Origin: an uncultured Myxococcales bacterium
GTDB taxonomy: Bacteria > Myxococcota_A > UBA9042 > DTJE01
Reading direction: 5' to 3'
Assembly (NCBI GenBank): GCA_903857665.1
Contig: CAIOFV010000157.1
Coordinates: forward strand, 1 to 64,000
DNA: 64,000 nt
The position numbers and the translations under genes were made by a program. Under the pieces are notes generated by a model, which saw only the letters and a list, made by a program, of their open reading frames with translations, had not been told where the DNA came from and made no database searches. Shown piece by piece: positions 8,601 to 17,584 of this stretch. Within the stretch, counting starts at the first letter, position 1; every line of letters begins with the position of its first letter.

Positions 8601-10073
8601 ATGAGATTTTCCGCAGCCCGAACACTGATCCCGGTCCTGGCAATGCTCACCGTGGCCGGCTCTGCCCCCCCGGCGCAGGCGGCGATCCACCGCATCGTGC
8701 TGGATGGTGCGATCGACCCGTTGCACGCCGAATACGTGGTCCGCGCGATCGACCTGGCCGAGCGCGAAGGCTCTTCGCTGGTGCTGATCGTCCTGAACAC
8801 GCCGGGCGGCCTCGTGGATTCGATGGAAACCATGATCCAGCGGATGCTGGCCTCCCGGGTCCCCGTGGCGGTCTACGTGTCCCCGGCGGGCGGCAAGGCG
8901 GCATCGGCGGGCTTCTTCCTGCTGGTGTCGGCGGACGTGGCCGCGATGGCGCCCGGGACACGCACCGGCGCGGCGCATCCGATCCTGTCCATCGGCGGCA
9001 TCCTGCCCATGCCGGAACCGGAAAAGGAACCCGCGAAGGAATCGCCGCCGCTCCCGCCGGCCGCCAGGGACGACAAGGCCGGCGGCCCGGAAGGCGGCAA
9101 GGACGCCGCGAAACCCGCACCCGCGACGACGGAGAGGCCCGCGCCCGCGGGGCAGACGTCGGTCCTCATGGAAAAGATCACCAACGACGTCACGGCCTAC
9201 CTGCGCGCGATTGCCGAGCGGCGCGGACGCAGTTCCGAGGCCGCGACGCGGGCGGTCACCGAATCGAAGTCCTGGAGCGACCAGGAGGCCCTGGCGGCGA
9301 ACCTGATCGACCTGGTCGCCGCGTCGGACTGGGAACTGCTGTCGAAGCTGGACGGTCGCGAGGTCAAGCTGCTGGACGGGTCGGTCAAGACGCTGTCCAC
9401 GAAGGACCAGCCGATCACCACGATCGAAATGACGTTCCGCGAGCACGCCCTGTCCTTCCTGGTGAACCCGAACCTCGCCTTCCTGCTGCTGCTGATCGGC
9501 GCACTGCTGATCTACGTGGAAGTGACCCACGCCGGAATGATCCTTCCGGGCGTCATCGGCGGTCTCTGCCTGCTGCTGGCCGTGACCGGGTTCTCGTTCC
9601 TCCCGGTGACCGCGACGGGCGTGCTGCTGCTGCTGGCGGCTCTGGGGCTGTTCGTGGCCGAAATCTTCGTCAATTCGTTCGGGCTGCTCGCCCTGCTGGG
9701 CATCATCGCCCTGGCGCTGGGCGGGATCATGCTGGTCGATGTCCCCAACCAGGAGTTCGGCGTGGATCCCGTGCTGGCGATTTCGGCGGCCCTGGCGTTC
9801 GGCGCGATCACGGTGCTCCTGGGGATGCTGGTGCTGCGCACGCTGCGCCGCAGGACCACGACGGGCGGCGAGGGCATGATCGGCAAGGAAGGCACCGCGG
9901 TGACCGACGTCGGCGCCTCGGGCAAGGTGATGTTGAACGGCGAGTATTGGCAGGCGTTCGCAGACCCGTCGATCCCGAAGGGGACCCCCGTGCGCTGCGT
10001 CGAACTGGATGGACTGAGGGTGAGGGTGGAGCCGGCGGGGTCGGCCCCGTCAGAACCGCCTGTCAACGGTTGA
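8601..10073 (+). CDS. NfeD-family membrane serine protease (long form)
   Basis: A 490-aa protein with a signal peptide (residues 1 to about 27), a ClpP-like protease domain, several membrane helices (about residues 290-420) and a C-terminal NfeD OB-fold. The catalytic serine is in GKAASAGF and the lysine in LMEKITND. Between them is an insertion of about 50 Pro/Ala/Glu/Lys-rich residues that most family members lack. Long-form NfeD proteases cleave the C-terminus of the partner slipin, which is encoded directly downstream at 10084. The start codon lies 18 bases after the previous stop and has no ribosome site; a TACAAC element at 8588-8593 ends seven bases before the ATG, so the mRNA may be leaderless. 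Confidence 0.92.
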   Translation: MRFSAARTLIPVLAMLTVAGSAPPAQAAIHRIVLDGAIDPLHAEYVVRAIDLAEREGSSLVLIVLNTPGGLVDSMETMIQRMLASRVPVAVYVSPAGGKAASAGFFLLVSADVAAMAPGTRTGAAHPILSIGGILPMPEPEKEPAKESPPLPPAARDDKAGGPEGGKDAAKPAPATTERPAPAGQTSVLMEKITNDVTAYLRAIAERRGRSSEAATRAVTESKSWSDQEALAANLIDLVAASDWELLSKLDGREVKLLDGSVKTLSTKDQPITTIEMTFREHALSFLVNPNLAFLLLLIGALLIYVEVTHAGMILPGVIGGLCLLLAVTGFSFLPVTATGVLLLLAALGLFVAEIFVNSFGLLALLGIIALALGGIMLVDVPNQEFGVDPVLAISAALAFGAITVLLGMLVLRTLRRRTTTGGEGMIGKEGTAVTDVGASGKVMLNGEYWQAFADPSIPKGTPVRCVELDGLRVRVEPAGSAPSEPPVNG

Positions 10074-10083
10074 GGAGGAATCC

Positions 10084-10863
10084 ATGGACGAACTGCTCGG
10101 CACGCTCCTGAAGGGACCCGCGGTCATCATCGTGCTGGTGATCGCCTACCTGTTCACGGCCGTCCACGTCCTGCGCGAGTACGAGCGCGGCGTCATCTTC
10201 CGGCTGGGACGCATCCTGGGCAAGCCGAAGGGCCCGGGCCTCATCTTCGTGTTCTGGCCCATCGACCGCATCATCAAGGTGGACCTGCGCACCATCACGA
10301 TGGACGTCCCCCCGCAGGACATCGTCACCAAGGACAACGTCACCGCCCGCGTCAACGCGGTGTGCTACTTCCGGGTCGTCGATGCGTCGAAGGCGATCAT
10401 CGAGGTCGAAAACTTCCTGTACGCCACGTCGCAACTGGCCCAGACCACGCTGCGGTCCGTCCTGGGCGAGGTCGAGCTGGACGAACTGCTGTCCCAGCGC
10501 GAGCTGCTGAACCTGCGCCTGCAGGAGATCCTGGACCGCCACACGGACGCCTGGGGCATCAAGGTGTCGCTGGTCGAAATGAAGCAGGTGGACCTGCCCG
10601 ACGAAATGCGGCGCGCCTTGGCGCGGCAGGCGGAAGCCGAGCGCGAGAAGCGGGCCAAGATCATCCACGCGGCCGGCGAGCTGGAAGCGTCCAAGAAGCT
10701 GTTCGAGGCGTCCCAGGTGCTGGCGCAGGAGCCGGTCGCCATCCAGTTGCGCTACCTGCAGACCCTGACCGAGATCGGCGTCGAAAAGAACACCACGGTC
10801 GTGTTCCCGATCCCGATGGACCTGCTGTCGCACTTCACGAAGAGCCTGGGCAAGAAGGACTGA
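10084..10863 (+). CDS. Slipin (stomatin/prohibitin-like SPFH membrane protein)
   Basis: A 259-aa slipin with one N-terminal membrane helix (about residues 10-28), then the SPFH core starting at [16 protein letters not shown] long helical tail rich in Ala, Glu and Lys follows ([13 protein letters not shown]), typical of the oligomerising coiled coil. GAGGAGG lies just before the ATG, and the gap to the NfeD gene is ten bases. NfeD-slipin pairs are common, and the slipin is both partner and likely substrate of the protease. They probably organise membrane microdomains or protein quality control at the membrane. Confidence 0.94.
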   Translation: MDELLGTLLKGPAVIIVLVIAYLFTAVHVLREYERGVIFRLGRILGKPKGPGLIFVFWPIDRIIKVDLRTITMDVPPQDIVTKDNVTARVNAVCYFRVVDASKAIIEVENFLYATSQLAQTTLRSVLGEVELDELLSQRELLNLRLQEILDRHTDAWGIKVSLVEMKQVDLPDEMRRALARQAEAEREKRAKIIHAAGELEASKKLFEASQVLAQEPVAIQLRYLQTLTEIGVEKNTTVVFPIPMDLLSHFTKSLGKKD

Positions 10864-10899
10864 GCCTGGGGACGAACGCGCCGACCACGACGCGACGGT

Positions 10900-11526
10900 T
10901 CAGATCTCGCCGACCCGCGCCACCACTTCCCGCAACGTGCGCAGATGGAACGGCTTCTGCAGGAACTCGCGGCCGCTGCGGGTCACGAAGTCGACCACCT
11001 CGGCGTCCTGGATGCCCCCGGTCACGAAGACGACCTTTTCGGCCACGTCGGACTGCTGGACGGCGAGGGTTTCATACAGGGCGCGGCCGCTGATCTCGCC
11101 GCCCAGGGACAGGTCCAGCAGCACCACGTCGAAGTCCTCGGCCAGCAACCGCTGGGCCGCCTCGACCGCGGTCGATACGCCCACCACGTCGTTTTCCGCG
11201 CCCAGGGCCTCCGCCGTCAGTTTCTGGATCACGGGTTCGTCGTCGATGACCAGCACGCGCCGGCGCGGCGCGTCCCCGGTCTGCGACACGGCGCCTGACG
11301 TCGGCGCGGCCGCGCGCGGCGAGGCCGCCCGGGCACGCTCGATGATGCGGCTGCACTCGCGGGCTTCTTCCAGGATGCGGGTGACCTGGTTGCGGACATC
11401 CACGTCCAGGTCCTTGCGCGACGACAGGAGCTGGGCGTACCCGAGCACGACCGTCAAGGGATTCATGAGGGCGTGATAGAGCTTCGACAGTTCCCGGTCC
11501 CGTCCTCCGGTCTCGATGGGTTCCAT
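10900..11526 (-). CDS. HisKA-like dimerisation domain plus response-regulator receiver, no kinase domain
   Basis: A 208-aa protein. Residues about 10-70 look like a histidine-kinase dimerisation domain with an H-box (KLYHALMNPLTVVLGYAQLL). The normal HATPase domain is missing. A complete receiver domain follows (about residues 90-208) with the acidic pair in VIDDEP, the phospho-acceptor Asp in VVLLDLSLGG and the conserved lysine in EFLQKPF. It could act as a phosphorelay intermediate or a dimeric response regulator. ATG at 11526 is chosen over an upstream in-frame start because AGGAG lies about ten bases before it. The Xer recombinase gene ends about 100 bases upstream on the same strand. Confidence 0.75.
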   Translation of the reverse strand: MEPIETGGRDRELSKLYHALMNPLTVVLGYAQLLSSRKDLDVDVRNQVTRILEEARECSRIIERARAASPRAAAPTSGAVSQTGDAPRRRVLVIDDEPVIQKLTAEALGAENDVVGVSTAVEAAQRLLAEDFDVVLLDLSLGGEISGRALYETLAVQQSDVAEKVVFVTGGIQDAEVVDFVTRSGREFLQKPFHLRTLREVVARVGEI

Positions 11527-11632
11527 CCACAACTCCTGCCAGGGCGGCCGAAAACTACCGGAAAGGCACGCCGGGGTCAATGCCGCGTTGTCGATGTGCA
11601 CGTTTTCGGCCACGACGACGGGTCGGGGCCCC

Positions 11633-12544
11633 TCATGCCCTCGGATGCGCCTTGCGGTACACGTCCCGGAGGTGCTTGCGGCTGACGTGGGTGTACACCT
11701 CGGTGGTGCTGATGTCGGCGTGCCCCAGCATTTCCTGCACGCTGCGAAGGTCGGCCCCGTTCTCGACGAGGTGGGTGGCGAAGGAGTGCCGGAACTTGTG
11801 GGGGGACACCCGCATCATCAGGCCGGCCTCGATACCGTACCCCTGCAGGTTCTTGAAGAAGCCCTGGCGCGACAGGATCGTCCCGCGAGCCGTGATGAAC
11901 AGGGGGTCGCGGCGGCCTCGCACGGCCGGGCGGCGCCGCACCATCAGCAGCGGCCGACCGTCGCGCAGGTACGTCAGCACGGCGTCCCGGCAGGGTTCGG
12001 AAATGGGGACGATGCGCTCCTTGCGGCCCTTGCCGCGAGCCAGCACGAAGTTCTGCGTCAGGTTCACGTCGACGACGTCCAGCCCCAGCACTTCGCTGAT
12101 GCGGAGGCCGGACCCGTACAGCAGTTCCAGGATGGCCCGATCGCGAAGGCCCCGGGGCGACTCGGCCGAAGGCTTCTGCAGGATCGAATCGCAATCGTCT
12201 TCCGACAGGACGATGGGCAGGCGACGCTGGAACCGCGGGATTTCCACGTCCTCCATCGGGTCCTCGCGCACAGTCCCGTTCTCGTGGGCCCAGGCGAAGA
12301 ACTGCCGCAGGGCCACCACCGTGGCGGCGAGGCTGCGCGGCGACAGGCCTTCGGCCTTGCGACGGCCCAGGAAGGACTCGACGTCGTCGCGGGTGACAAC
12401 AGCCGGCAGGGCATCGCGACCGCGGGTGGCCATCACGTGGCCCGACAGGCGGGACAGCGAACGCGCGTACGCCAGGATCGTGTTTTGCGAAAGTCCGCGC
12501 TGGACCTTCAGGTGGAACAGGAAGGCATCGACGGCCCGATCCAT
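11633..12544 (-). CDS. xerD: XerC/XerD-type tyrosine recombinase
   Basis: A 303-aa site-specific recombinase with an N-terminal SAM-like core-binding domain (AFLFHLKVQRGLSQNTILAYARSL region) and a C-terminal catalytic domain. Catalytic residues visible are Arg in GSGLRISEVL, His and Arg in HKFRHSFATH, and Tyr in VYTHV after GHADISTTE. Length and domain order match housekeeping Xer enzymes, which resolve chromosome dimers at dif. There is no excisionase, integrase-linked att site or cargo nearby, so it is not read as a mobile-element integrase. XerD rather than XerC is a guess. It follows the DUF2723 gene by 73 bases on the minus strand. Confidence 0.85.
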   Translation of the reverse strand: MDRAVDAFLFHLKVQRGLSQNTILAYARSLSRLSGHVMATRGRDALPAVVTRDDVESFLGRRKAEGLSPRSLAATVVALRQFFAWAHENGTVREDPMEDVEIPRFQRRLPIVLSEDDCDSILQKPSAESPRGLRDRAILELLYGSGLRISEVLGLDVVDVNLTQNFVLARGKGRKERIVPISEPCRDAVLTYLRDGRPLLMVRRRPAVRGRRDPLFITARGTILSRQGFFKNLQGYGIEAGLMMRVSPHKFRHSFATHLVENGADLRSVQEMLGHADISTTEVYTHVSRKHLRDVYRKAHPRA

Positions 12545-12617
12545 GGCGTTCCCCGGGGGAGCGTCGTCAGGATGACACGGGCGAGCGGCGGGCGCCAAGC
12601 ACGCGACCGGCCCGCCA

Positions 12618-14486
12618 TCACGGGCCGGTGAGCGCCAGCCTCATCCGCCGCAGCAGGGCGTCCCGGGGGTTCAGTTCCAGGGCGGCGTCCAGCAGCCGGA
12701 TGGCAGCGTCGCGAGCCCCCTGCCCTGCCAGCCAACCGCTTGCGGTCGCCAGGTGCAGCAGCAGCACCCGCCGGGTTTCCAGGTCGATGTCGGGCCAGTG
12801 CCAGGCCACGTCGCGCAGGTCGGCAAGATGCGCAGCGGCGTCCGGGGGGGCGGTCGGGGCCGGTTGGCCCGGCGGGATCACGTCGAACGTCCACCCGTCG
12901 AACCGCACGTCAGCAAGAGGCGCGGCCAGGTCGTCGGAAGCCATCAGCCGCACGGGACGGCGCGCGGCCAGGTCGCGCAGCAGGCTCCAGTCCAGGTCGC
13001 CGGTCCACAGGAACGCCTCGGCGAACGGCCGCAGATCCGGGTCCCGGGCACCCAACCGGGCCGCATAGTGCCGGCCCCCCCGGGCCTTGGCGTACAGGGT
13101 CTGCTGCACCAGCGTCACGTCGGGGCGCGTCCCTTCGACGGCCTGGTCGTACATCAGCAGGAAGTGCACGGCATAGTGCGATGACATCAGCACGGTGCGG
13201 GGAGGCGCCGACTCCCAGATCCCTCGGGCCAGGTCGGACGGTTCCCGCAGGCCCATCCGCTCACGGGCCGTCGCGGCCCCCGAAGCCACCAGCGGCGCCA
13301 CCGCCAGCATCGCCAGCAGCGACGCGCCCACCCAGGCCGCCACGCGCCCGGACGTCCTCCCCAGCGACGCCGCCAGCACCGGCAGGGTGGCGCCTGCGGC
13401 CGCGGCCAGGATCGCCAGCCCGGCGATCGCGGGCAGGAAATACCCGTGATCGTTGGGATTGGACGGATCCAGGATCCCCATCGCGACCTTCGATGGCAGG
13501 TTGCCGACCACCAGCAGCGCCAGCACCAGGGCCCAGCGCGCGGCGCCGGATCGCGCCAGCAGCCACGCGCCCAGCAGCGCCGCCACCAGCACGACGGGCG
13601 ACAGTGCCCCGGCCAGGAGGCCCAGCGCCTTGATCGCGTTGTATCCCACGCTGGACCCGGCCTCGGCGTGGCCTCCCAGGGAACCCTGGAAGATGCGGGC
13701 GGACGCGTACCAGAAGGTCCCTTCGAACGAGTTCGTGTCCGCCCAGGTCGGGTCCGCGCCCGCGGCGCCGCGCACCGGCAGGTACAGGTAGCAGGCGACC
13801 GTCACCACGAACCCCGTCGCGGCGACCGCCAGCACGGCGGTCCAGGGCACGTCGCGTCGCAGCCACGCCACCGCAACGGCCGGCATCGCCAGGATCACCA
13901 GCAGATGGTGGTTCGCCAGCCCCAGCGCCAGCAGCACGGCCGCCACGCACCCCGCGCGCGCATCGCCCGGCCGCCACATCGCGATCGCCAGAGCGGCCAG
14001 TACCAGGGCGCATGAATACGTGTAGACCTCGACGGCCATCGCCTGCAACACGACCGAGCCGGACAGGGCGAACCCGATGCCGGCGGCCAGGCCGGCCAGC
14101 GCGGGCCAGGGCGTGGCCCGTTCCAGCCCGGGCGGGGATGCGGGGGCGCGGCCGGCACAGCCGACGACCGCCTGCCACGCCGCACGGGATGCCAGCAGGG
14201 ACACCAGTCCCGCCGACACCGCGGCGAACGTCGCCGAAAACAGGTTGGCGCGGAAGGCGATGTCCCCGAACGGCAGCAGCAGGAAGAACTTCAGCAGCAG
14301 CAGCATCGAGGGATGGCCGGGCGGATGCGGCAGGCCCAGGTTCGCCCCGGCCGCCATGAACTCCGGCGCATCCAGCCAGTAGGGCACCGGCGGAAGCACG
14401 ACCAGGAAGGCCAGGAAGGCGATTCCCGCCGACACGAGGGCCGCGATCGGCGCGCCGCGGGGGGCTGTCCGAGGGGTGCCTTTCAT
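12618..14486 (-). CDS. DUF2723-family polytopic membrane protein with C-terminal soluble domain
   Basis: A 622-aa protein. After a short basic N-terminus it has many hydrophobic helices to about residue 430. The region near residues 35-65 (LDAPEFMAAGANLGLPHPPGHP) is the acidic/His-Pro-Pro-Gly-His-Pro signature of DUF2723, a GT-C-like glycosyltransferase family of bacterial surface. The last ~190 residues are soluble, with TPR-like Ala/Leu helices at the end. It may transfer sugar to lipids or proteins on the periplasmic face, but no substrate can be assigned. ATG at 14486 sits 11 bases after the CYTH stop, so translation may be coupled to it. Confidence 0.78.
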   Translation of the reverse strand: MKGTPRTAPRGAPIAALVSAGIAFLAFLVVLPPVPYWLDAPEFMAAGANLGLPHPPGHPSMLLLLKFFLLLPFGDIAFRANLFSATFAAVSAGLVSLLASRAAWQAVVGCAGRAPASPPGLERATPWPALAGLAAGIGFALSGSVVLQAMAVEVYTYSCALVLAALAIAMWRPGDARAGCVAAVLLALGLANHHLLVILAMPAVAVAWLRRDVPWTAVLAVAATGFVVTVACYLYLPVRGAAGADPTWADTNSFEGTFWYASARIFQGSLGGHAEAGSSVGYNAIKALGLLAGALSPVVLVAALLGAWLLARSGAARWALVLALLVVGNLPSKVAMGILDPSNPNDHGYFLPAIAGLAILAAAAGATLPVLAASLGRTSGRVAAWVGASLLAMLAVAPLVASGAATARERMGLREPSDLARGIWESAPPRTVLMSSHYAVHFLLMYDQAVEGTRPDVTLVQQTLYAKARGGRHYAARLGARDPDLRPFAEAFLWTGDLDWSLLRDLAARRPVRLMASDDLAAPLADVRFDGWTFDVIPPGQPAPTAPPDAAAHLADLRDVAWHWPDIDLETRRVLLLHLATASGWLAGQGARDAAIRLLDAALELNPRDALLRRMRLALTGP

Positions 14487-14497
14487 CCCGCAAAACC

Positions 14498-15223
14498 TCA
14501 GGTCTGTTCCAGTCCGTCGGGCATCGCTCCGGACGGGTCGCCCTCGGGGATCGGGATGGGCCGAACGCCCCGGTGGGCGTCCGCACGGGCGTGCTTGGTC
14601 AGATCCTGCGGCAGAAGCGTCACGCCGCATCGGGCCGCATAGGCGTCGATCACGCGCAGTGCCTTTTCCGGATCCGGGTCTTCCGCCTCGATTTCGAAGT
14701 CGTGGTGCCCGTCCGGGAACACGGTCTCGTCCACCTCGATCGTCACGTCCTCGGGCGTGTCGCAGATCGCGCGGCGGGTCAGGGACCAGTTCGCCACCGA
14801 CAGGGACTGGCCGGCCACACGGGCCGCCACCCCCTCGAACCCGGTCATCCGCGCCAGGTCGAACGCGGAACCTCCGCCGATCCAGGCGACAGCCGCCGCG
14901 CGGTCCACCGCGACTTCCGTTTCCTCGGTCCGGAAGGTGGCCCCGTCCCGGCCGCGCTTCTGCTTCAACGTCAGCCGCGCATGGTCGGGGGTGACGCGAA
15001 CGCGCAGGCTGATGCCCTCCGCCAGGAGATCGCTGCCGGGTGTGTCCAGGTAGCAGTTCAGTTGCATGCCCCAGCGGCGCGGCTTCGGGAGCACGGCGAG
15101 GAAGCGGTGGAGATCCTTCCTGGAGGCGACGACCAGCTTGACCTCGCACTCGATGCCGATCGCCGTCACCGGTTTCGCCTTGCCTCGGCGAGACGGCCGA
15201 CCGATGCAGGAATCACTGTCCAT
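14498..15223 (-). CDS. CYTH-domain phosphohydrolase/cyclase-like protein
   Basis: A 241-aa protein whose CYTH domain begins at IECEVKL, the ExExK signature that binds metal and triphosphate. Further conserved charged positions appear in LRVRVT, LTLKQKR and IEVDETVFPDG. CYTH proteins hydrolyse triphosphates such as tripolyphosphate or thiamine triphosphate, or make cAMP, so the exact reaction is open. The ATG at 15223 overlaps the end of the upstream kinase gene by 11 bases, which suggests translational coupling; GTG at 15169, closer to the CYTH core, is an alternative. Overlap with a Ser/Thr kinase gene ties it to the same operon. Confidence 0.78.
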   Translation of the reverse strand: MDSDSCIGRPSRRGKAKPVTAIGIECEVKLVVASRKDLHRFLAVLPKPRRWGMQLNCYLDTPGSDLLAEGISLRVRVTPDHARLTLKQKRGRDGATFRTEETEVAVDRAAAVAWIGGGSAFDLARMTGFEGVAARVAGQSLSVANWSLTRRAICDTPEDVTIEVDETVFPDGHHDFEIEAEDPDPEKALRVIDAYAARCGVTLLPQDLTKHARADAHRGVRPIPIPEGDPSGAMPDGLEQT

Positions 15224-16496
15224 GCTGCATCCAGGCCCAGGCCGCGATGGCGCCGACGGCCAGCACGGCCAGGCCCAGGAAAAGGGCGATCTTCCAGTTC
15301 CTGCCGCGGGAAACGGCGGAACCCGCCACGGTCCTGAACATCATCGGTGCACGGGTCGGGGCATCGGACGGGGAGCGGGCCACCGGGCCCTGCGGCCCTT
15401 CGATCACGGCTGGGACAATGTGCGTCCTGGCTTCCGATGCGGCCTCGGCCCGGGACTCGACGGGCACATCGACCGGGGCCCTGCCCCGAGCCTCGGCGAC
15501 GCGTTCGGAATCCAGCTTCCGCTCGACTGCGGCCCGCGCCGCGGTTTCCCAGGCGGTCACGAGGGCCGCCCGAGCCTCGCCCGCGTTGGCCGGCCGATCG
15601 TCGCGCTTCTTCGCCATCAGGCTCGCCACGATGGCCGCGACGCCCGGCGTGATCTCGGGCACCTTTTCGACCAGGGGCACCGGCGGCTGCGTCAGGTGCG
15701 CGGTGGCGACCTCGAGCACCGAATCCCCCGAGAAGGGCAGTTCGCCGGACGCCATCTGGTACATCAGCACGCCCAGCGAGTACAGGTCCGAACGGCCGTC
15801 CAGTTCCTCGCCGCGGATCTGTTCCGGCGACATGTATTCGGGCGTGCCGAACACCATGCCGGTTGCCGTCTTGAACGACGAGTTCTCCCCGCCGGTGTAG
15901 TCGCGGATCTTGGCGATGCCGAAGTCCAGCACCTTGACGAAATCCGGGTTCGAGCGCAGCGGCTCGATCATGATGTTTTCGGGCTTCAGGTCGCGGTGGA
16001 TCACGCCCGCGGCGTGCGCCTCGTCCAGCGCGTCCAGGATCTGCGAGGCGATCCGGACCATGCGATCCTCGGGCAGGCGCCCTTCCTCGAACAGGACCCG
16101 GCACAGATCCTTTCCCGGCAGGAACTCCATCGCGATGTACGACAGGCCGTCCTCGGTCTGGCCGAAGTCCAGCATCACGATCGCGTTGGGATGGTTCAGG
16201 CGCGACGCCGCCTTCGCTTCGCGGTGGAAGCGCTTGACCTGGCTTTCTTCCGTCAGGAGGTGCCGGTGGAGCACCTTCAGCGCGATCTGCTTGGCCAGTG
16301 CCTGGTGCTCCGCCCGATAGATGCTGCCCATGGCGCCCGTGCCGATCCGCTCCAGCACCATGTACTTGTTGTCGATCAGCTTGCCAACAAGTGGGTCCTG
16401 CGGCTTCTTGACCAGCGCGGCCAGCTTGCCGCCGCAGAACGGGCAGAAGCGGCTTCCGTCCGGCGCGGCATTCGAGCAGGAGGGGCAGGCGGCCAA
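15213..16496 (-). CDS. Zinc-ribbon Ser/Thr protein kinase with C-terminal membrane anchor
   Basis: A 427-aa Hanks-type kinase. The N-terminus is a zinc ribbon with two CxxC pairs (CPSC and CPFC). The kinase domain (about residues 40-310) has GTGAMG, IALK, HRDLKPEN, DFG and SPE, with all catalytic residues present. One membrane helix lies near the C-terminus (about residues 403-423), leaving a short tail (MQHGQ). The predicted start is TTG at 16496 because GGAG lies about eight bases upstream and the zinc ribbon begins right after it. Two FHA proteins in this window carry a similar N-terminal zinc ribbon, so they may share a partner or docking role. It heads a probable operon with CYTH, DUF2723 and xerD. 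Confidence 0.88.
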   Translation of the reverse strand: MAACPSCSNAAPDGSRFCPFCGGKLAALVKKPQDPLVGKLIDNKYMVLERIGTGAMGSIYRAEHQALAKQIALKVLHRHLLTEESQVKRFHREAKAASRLNHPNAIVMLDFGQTEDGLSYIAMEFLPGKDLCRVLFEEGRLPEDRMVRIASQILDALDEAHAAGVIHRDLKPENIMIEPLRSNPDFVKVLDFGIAKIRDYTGGENSSFKTATGMVFGTPEYMSPEQIRGEELDGRSDLYSLGVLMYQMASGELPFSGDSVLEVATAHLTQPPVPLVEKVPEITPGVAAIVASLMAKKRDDRPANAGEARAALVTAWETAARAAVERKLDSERVAEARGRAPVDVPVESRAEAASEARTHIVPAVIEGPQGPVARSPSDAPTRAPMMFRTVAGSAVSRGRNWKIALFLGLAVLAVGAIAAWAWMQHGQ

Positions 16497-16517
16497 GGAA
16501 GAGACTCCGCGTCGGGC

Positions 16518-16552
16518 TTTACGATTCTAGAGTGCGATGGTACGATTCGCAA
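16518..16552. promoter_or_regulatory. Two overlapping face-to-face promoters between kinase and FHA genes
   Basis: Minus-strand promoter toward the kinase gene: -35 TTGCGA at 16547-16552, -10 TAGAAT at 16524-16529, 17-base spacer. Plus-strand promoter toward the FHA gene: -35 TTTACG at 16518-16523, -10 TACGAT at 16541-16546 with TG upstream of it, 17-base spacer. The two footprints cover almost the same 35 bases, so polymerase could occupy only one at a time. Elements were matched by eye. Confidence 0.5.
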
Positions 16553-16604
16553 GGTCCGGAAGGTACAGACCCAACGGCATCGCGACCTGACCCGGAGGGG
16601 GGCA

Positions 16605-17378
16605 ATGATCCGCTGCGTGCATTGCGGAACCGACAACGAAGAAATCTTCACGTACTGCCTGAACTGCGGAAAGCCTCTCGAGCAGTCGATGAAAGGCTTC
16701 AAGCCGCGCCATGCGTCGACGGCTCGCAAGGGGACGTGCAGCCTCGTGACCATCCGGACGGACGGGGGCACGGGGCCGGAAATCCCGCTGGTCGAAGGCG
16801 TGAACCACGCGGGGCGTTCGGGCCCTGAAGTGGTCATCGCGGATGATCCGCGCGTGGCCGACCAGCACGCGACCATCGACGTCGGTCGGGACGTGGTGTT
16901 CCTGGAGGACCTGGGCACGCGGCACGGCACCTTCGTGCGTGTCACAGGCCAGCGGAACGTCGCCGACGGCGACCAGATCCGCATCGGGCACGCCCTGTTC
17001 GCCATCCAACTGGCGATTCCCCGCCCCCAGCCCTCCACGGACGGGGCTGCGTGGCTGGGATCGGCCGGCACCACGGGCGACTGGTTCGGCCGGCTGCTGC
17101 GGCTGGGGCCCGGCGACGCCGTCATCGAGGCGCACCTGCTCCGCTCGCCGGAAACGACCCTGGGCCGCACCAGCGGCGACATCCTGCTGCCCGACGACCC
17201 CTTCGTTTCATCGCGGCACGCGTCGTTCGCCGCCTCGGGCGCCGGATGCATGCTGAAGGACCTGGGCAGCACCAACGGATGCTTCCTGCGGATCCGCGGG
17301 CGTGTGGCCCTCGAAGATGGCGACTTCGTCCTGCTGGGTCACCACCTGTTCCAGTTCAAGCGCCCCGTCGCATCCTGA
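16605..17378 (+). CDS. Zinc-ribbon protein with two FHA domains
   Basis: A 257-aa protein. An N-terminal zinc ribbon (CVHC and CLNC) is followed by two forkhead-associated domains that bind phosphothreonine. The first, about residues 45-125, has RSGPE and DQHATI and GTRHGTFV; the second, about residues 150-250, has GRTSGDI, SSRHASF and GSTNGCF, the classic G-R, S-x-x-H and N-G pattern. The first domain is less canonical. ATG at 16605 has GGAGGGG upstream. It diverges from a zinc-ribbon Ser/Thr kinase gene, so phosphothreonine signalling between the two is a natural inference. Confidence 0.9.
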   Translation: MIRCVHCGTDNEEIFTYCLNCGKPLEQSMKGFKPRHASTARKGTCSLVTIRTDGGTGPEIPLVEGVNHAGRSGPEVVIADDPRVADQHATIDVGRDVVFLEDLGTRHGTFVRVTGQRNVADGDQIRIGHALFAIQLAIPRPQPSTDGAAWLGSAGTTGDWFGRLLRLGPGDAVIEAHLLRSPETTLGRTSGDILLPDDPFVSSRHASFAASGAGCMLKDLGSTNGCFLRIRGRVALEDGDFVLLGHHLFQFKRPVAS

Positions 17379-17441
17379 TCGGATCTTCGATCCCCGTCGT
17401 GCCCACACGTTCACGTTGACGAGAGCGTCCCCGATCCCTGA

Positions 17442-17570
17442 CGTACCCGAGCCCTTGCCCGTACCCGGATCCGGATCCGTGCCCGAATCCGTGCCCGATG
17501 GGGCTAGGCGTTCACGGCGGGTACAGGGGCAGTAGGCGGGTACGGGTACGGGCTCGGGGACGGGTACGGC
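17442..17570. repeat. Inverted array of degenerate CCCGTA hexamers
   Basis: The left arm (17442-17500) is a run of hexamers of the type CCCGTA, CCCGGA, TCCGTG, CCCGAA. The right arm (17535-17570) is the complement, TACGGG, TACGGG, CTCGGG, GACGGG, TACGGC. Together they can fold into a long imperfect hairpin. The array fills the gap between the convergent FHA and hydrolase genes. A second array is at 22396-22450, also between convergent genes. Confidence 0.7.
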
Positions 17571-17584
17571 TTCCTCGCGCGGAC

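Noticed and set aside
11633-12544. Mobile-element integrase
   Set aside because: Length and order match Xer, and no att sites, excisionase or cargo are close.
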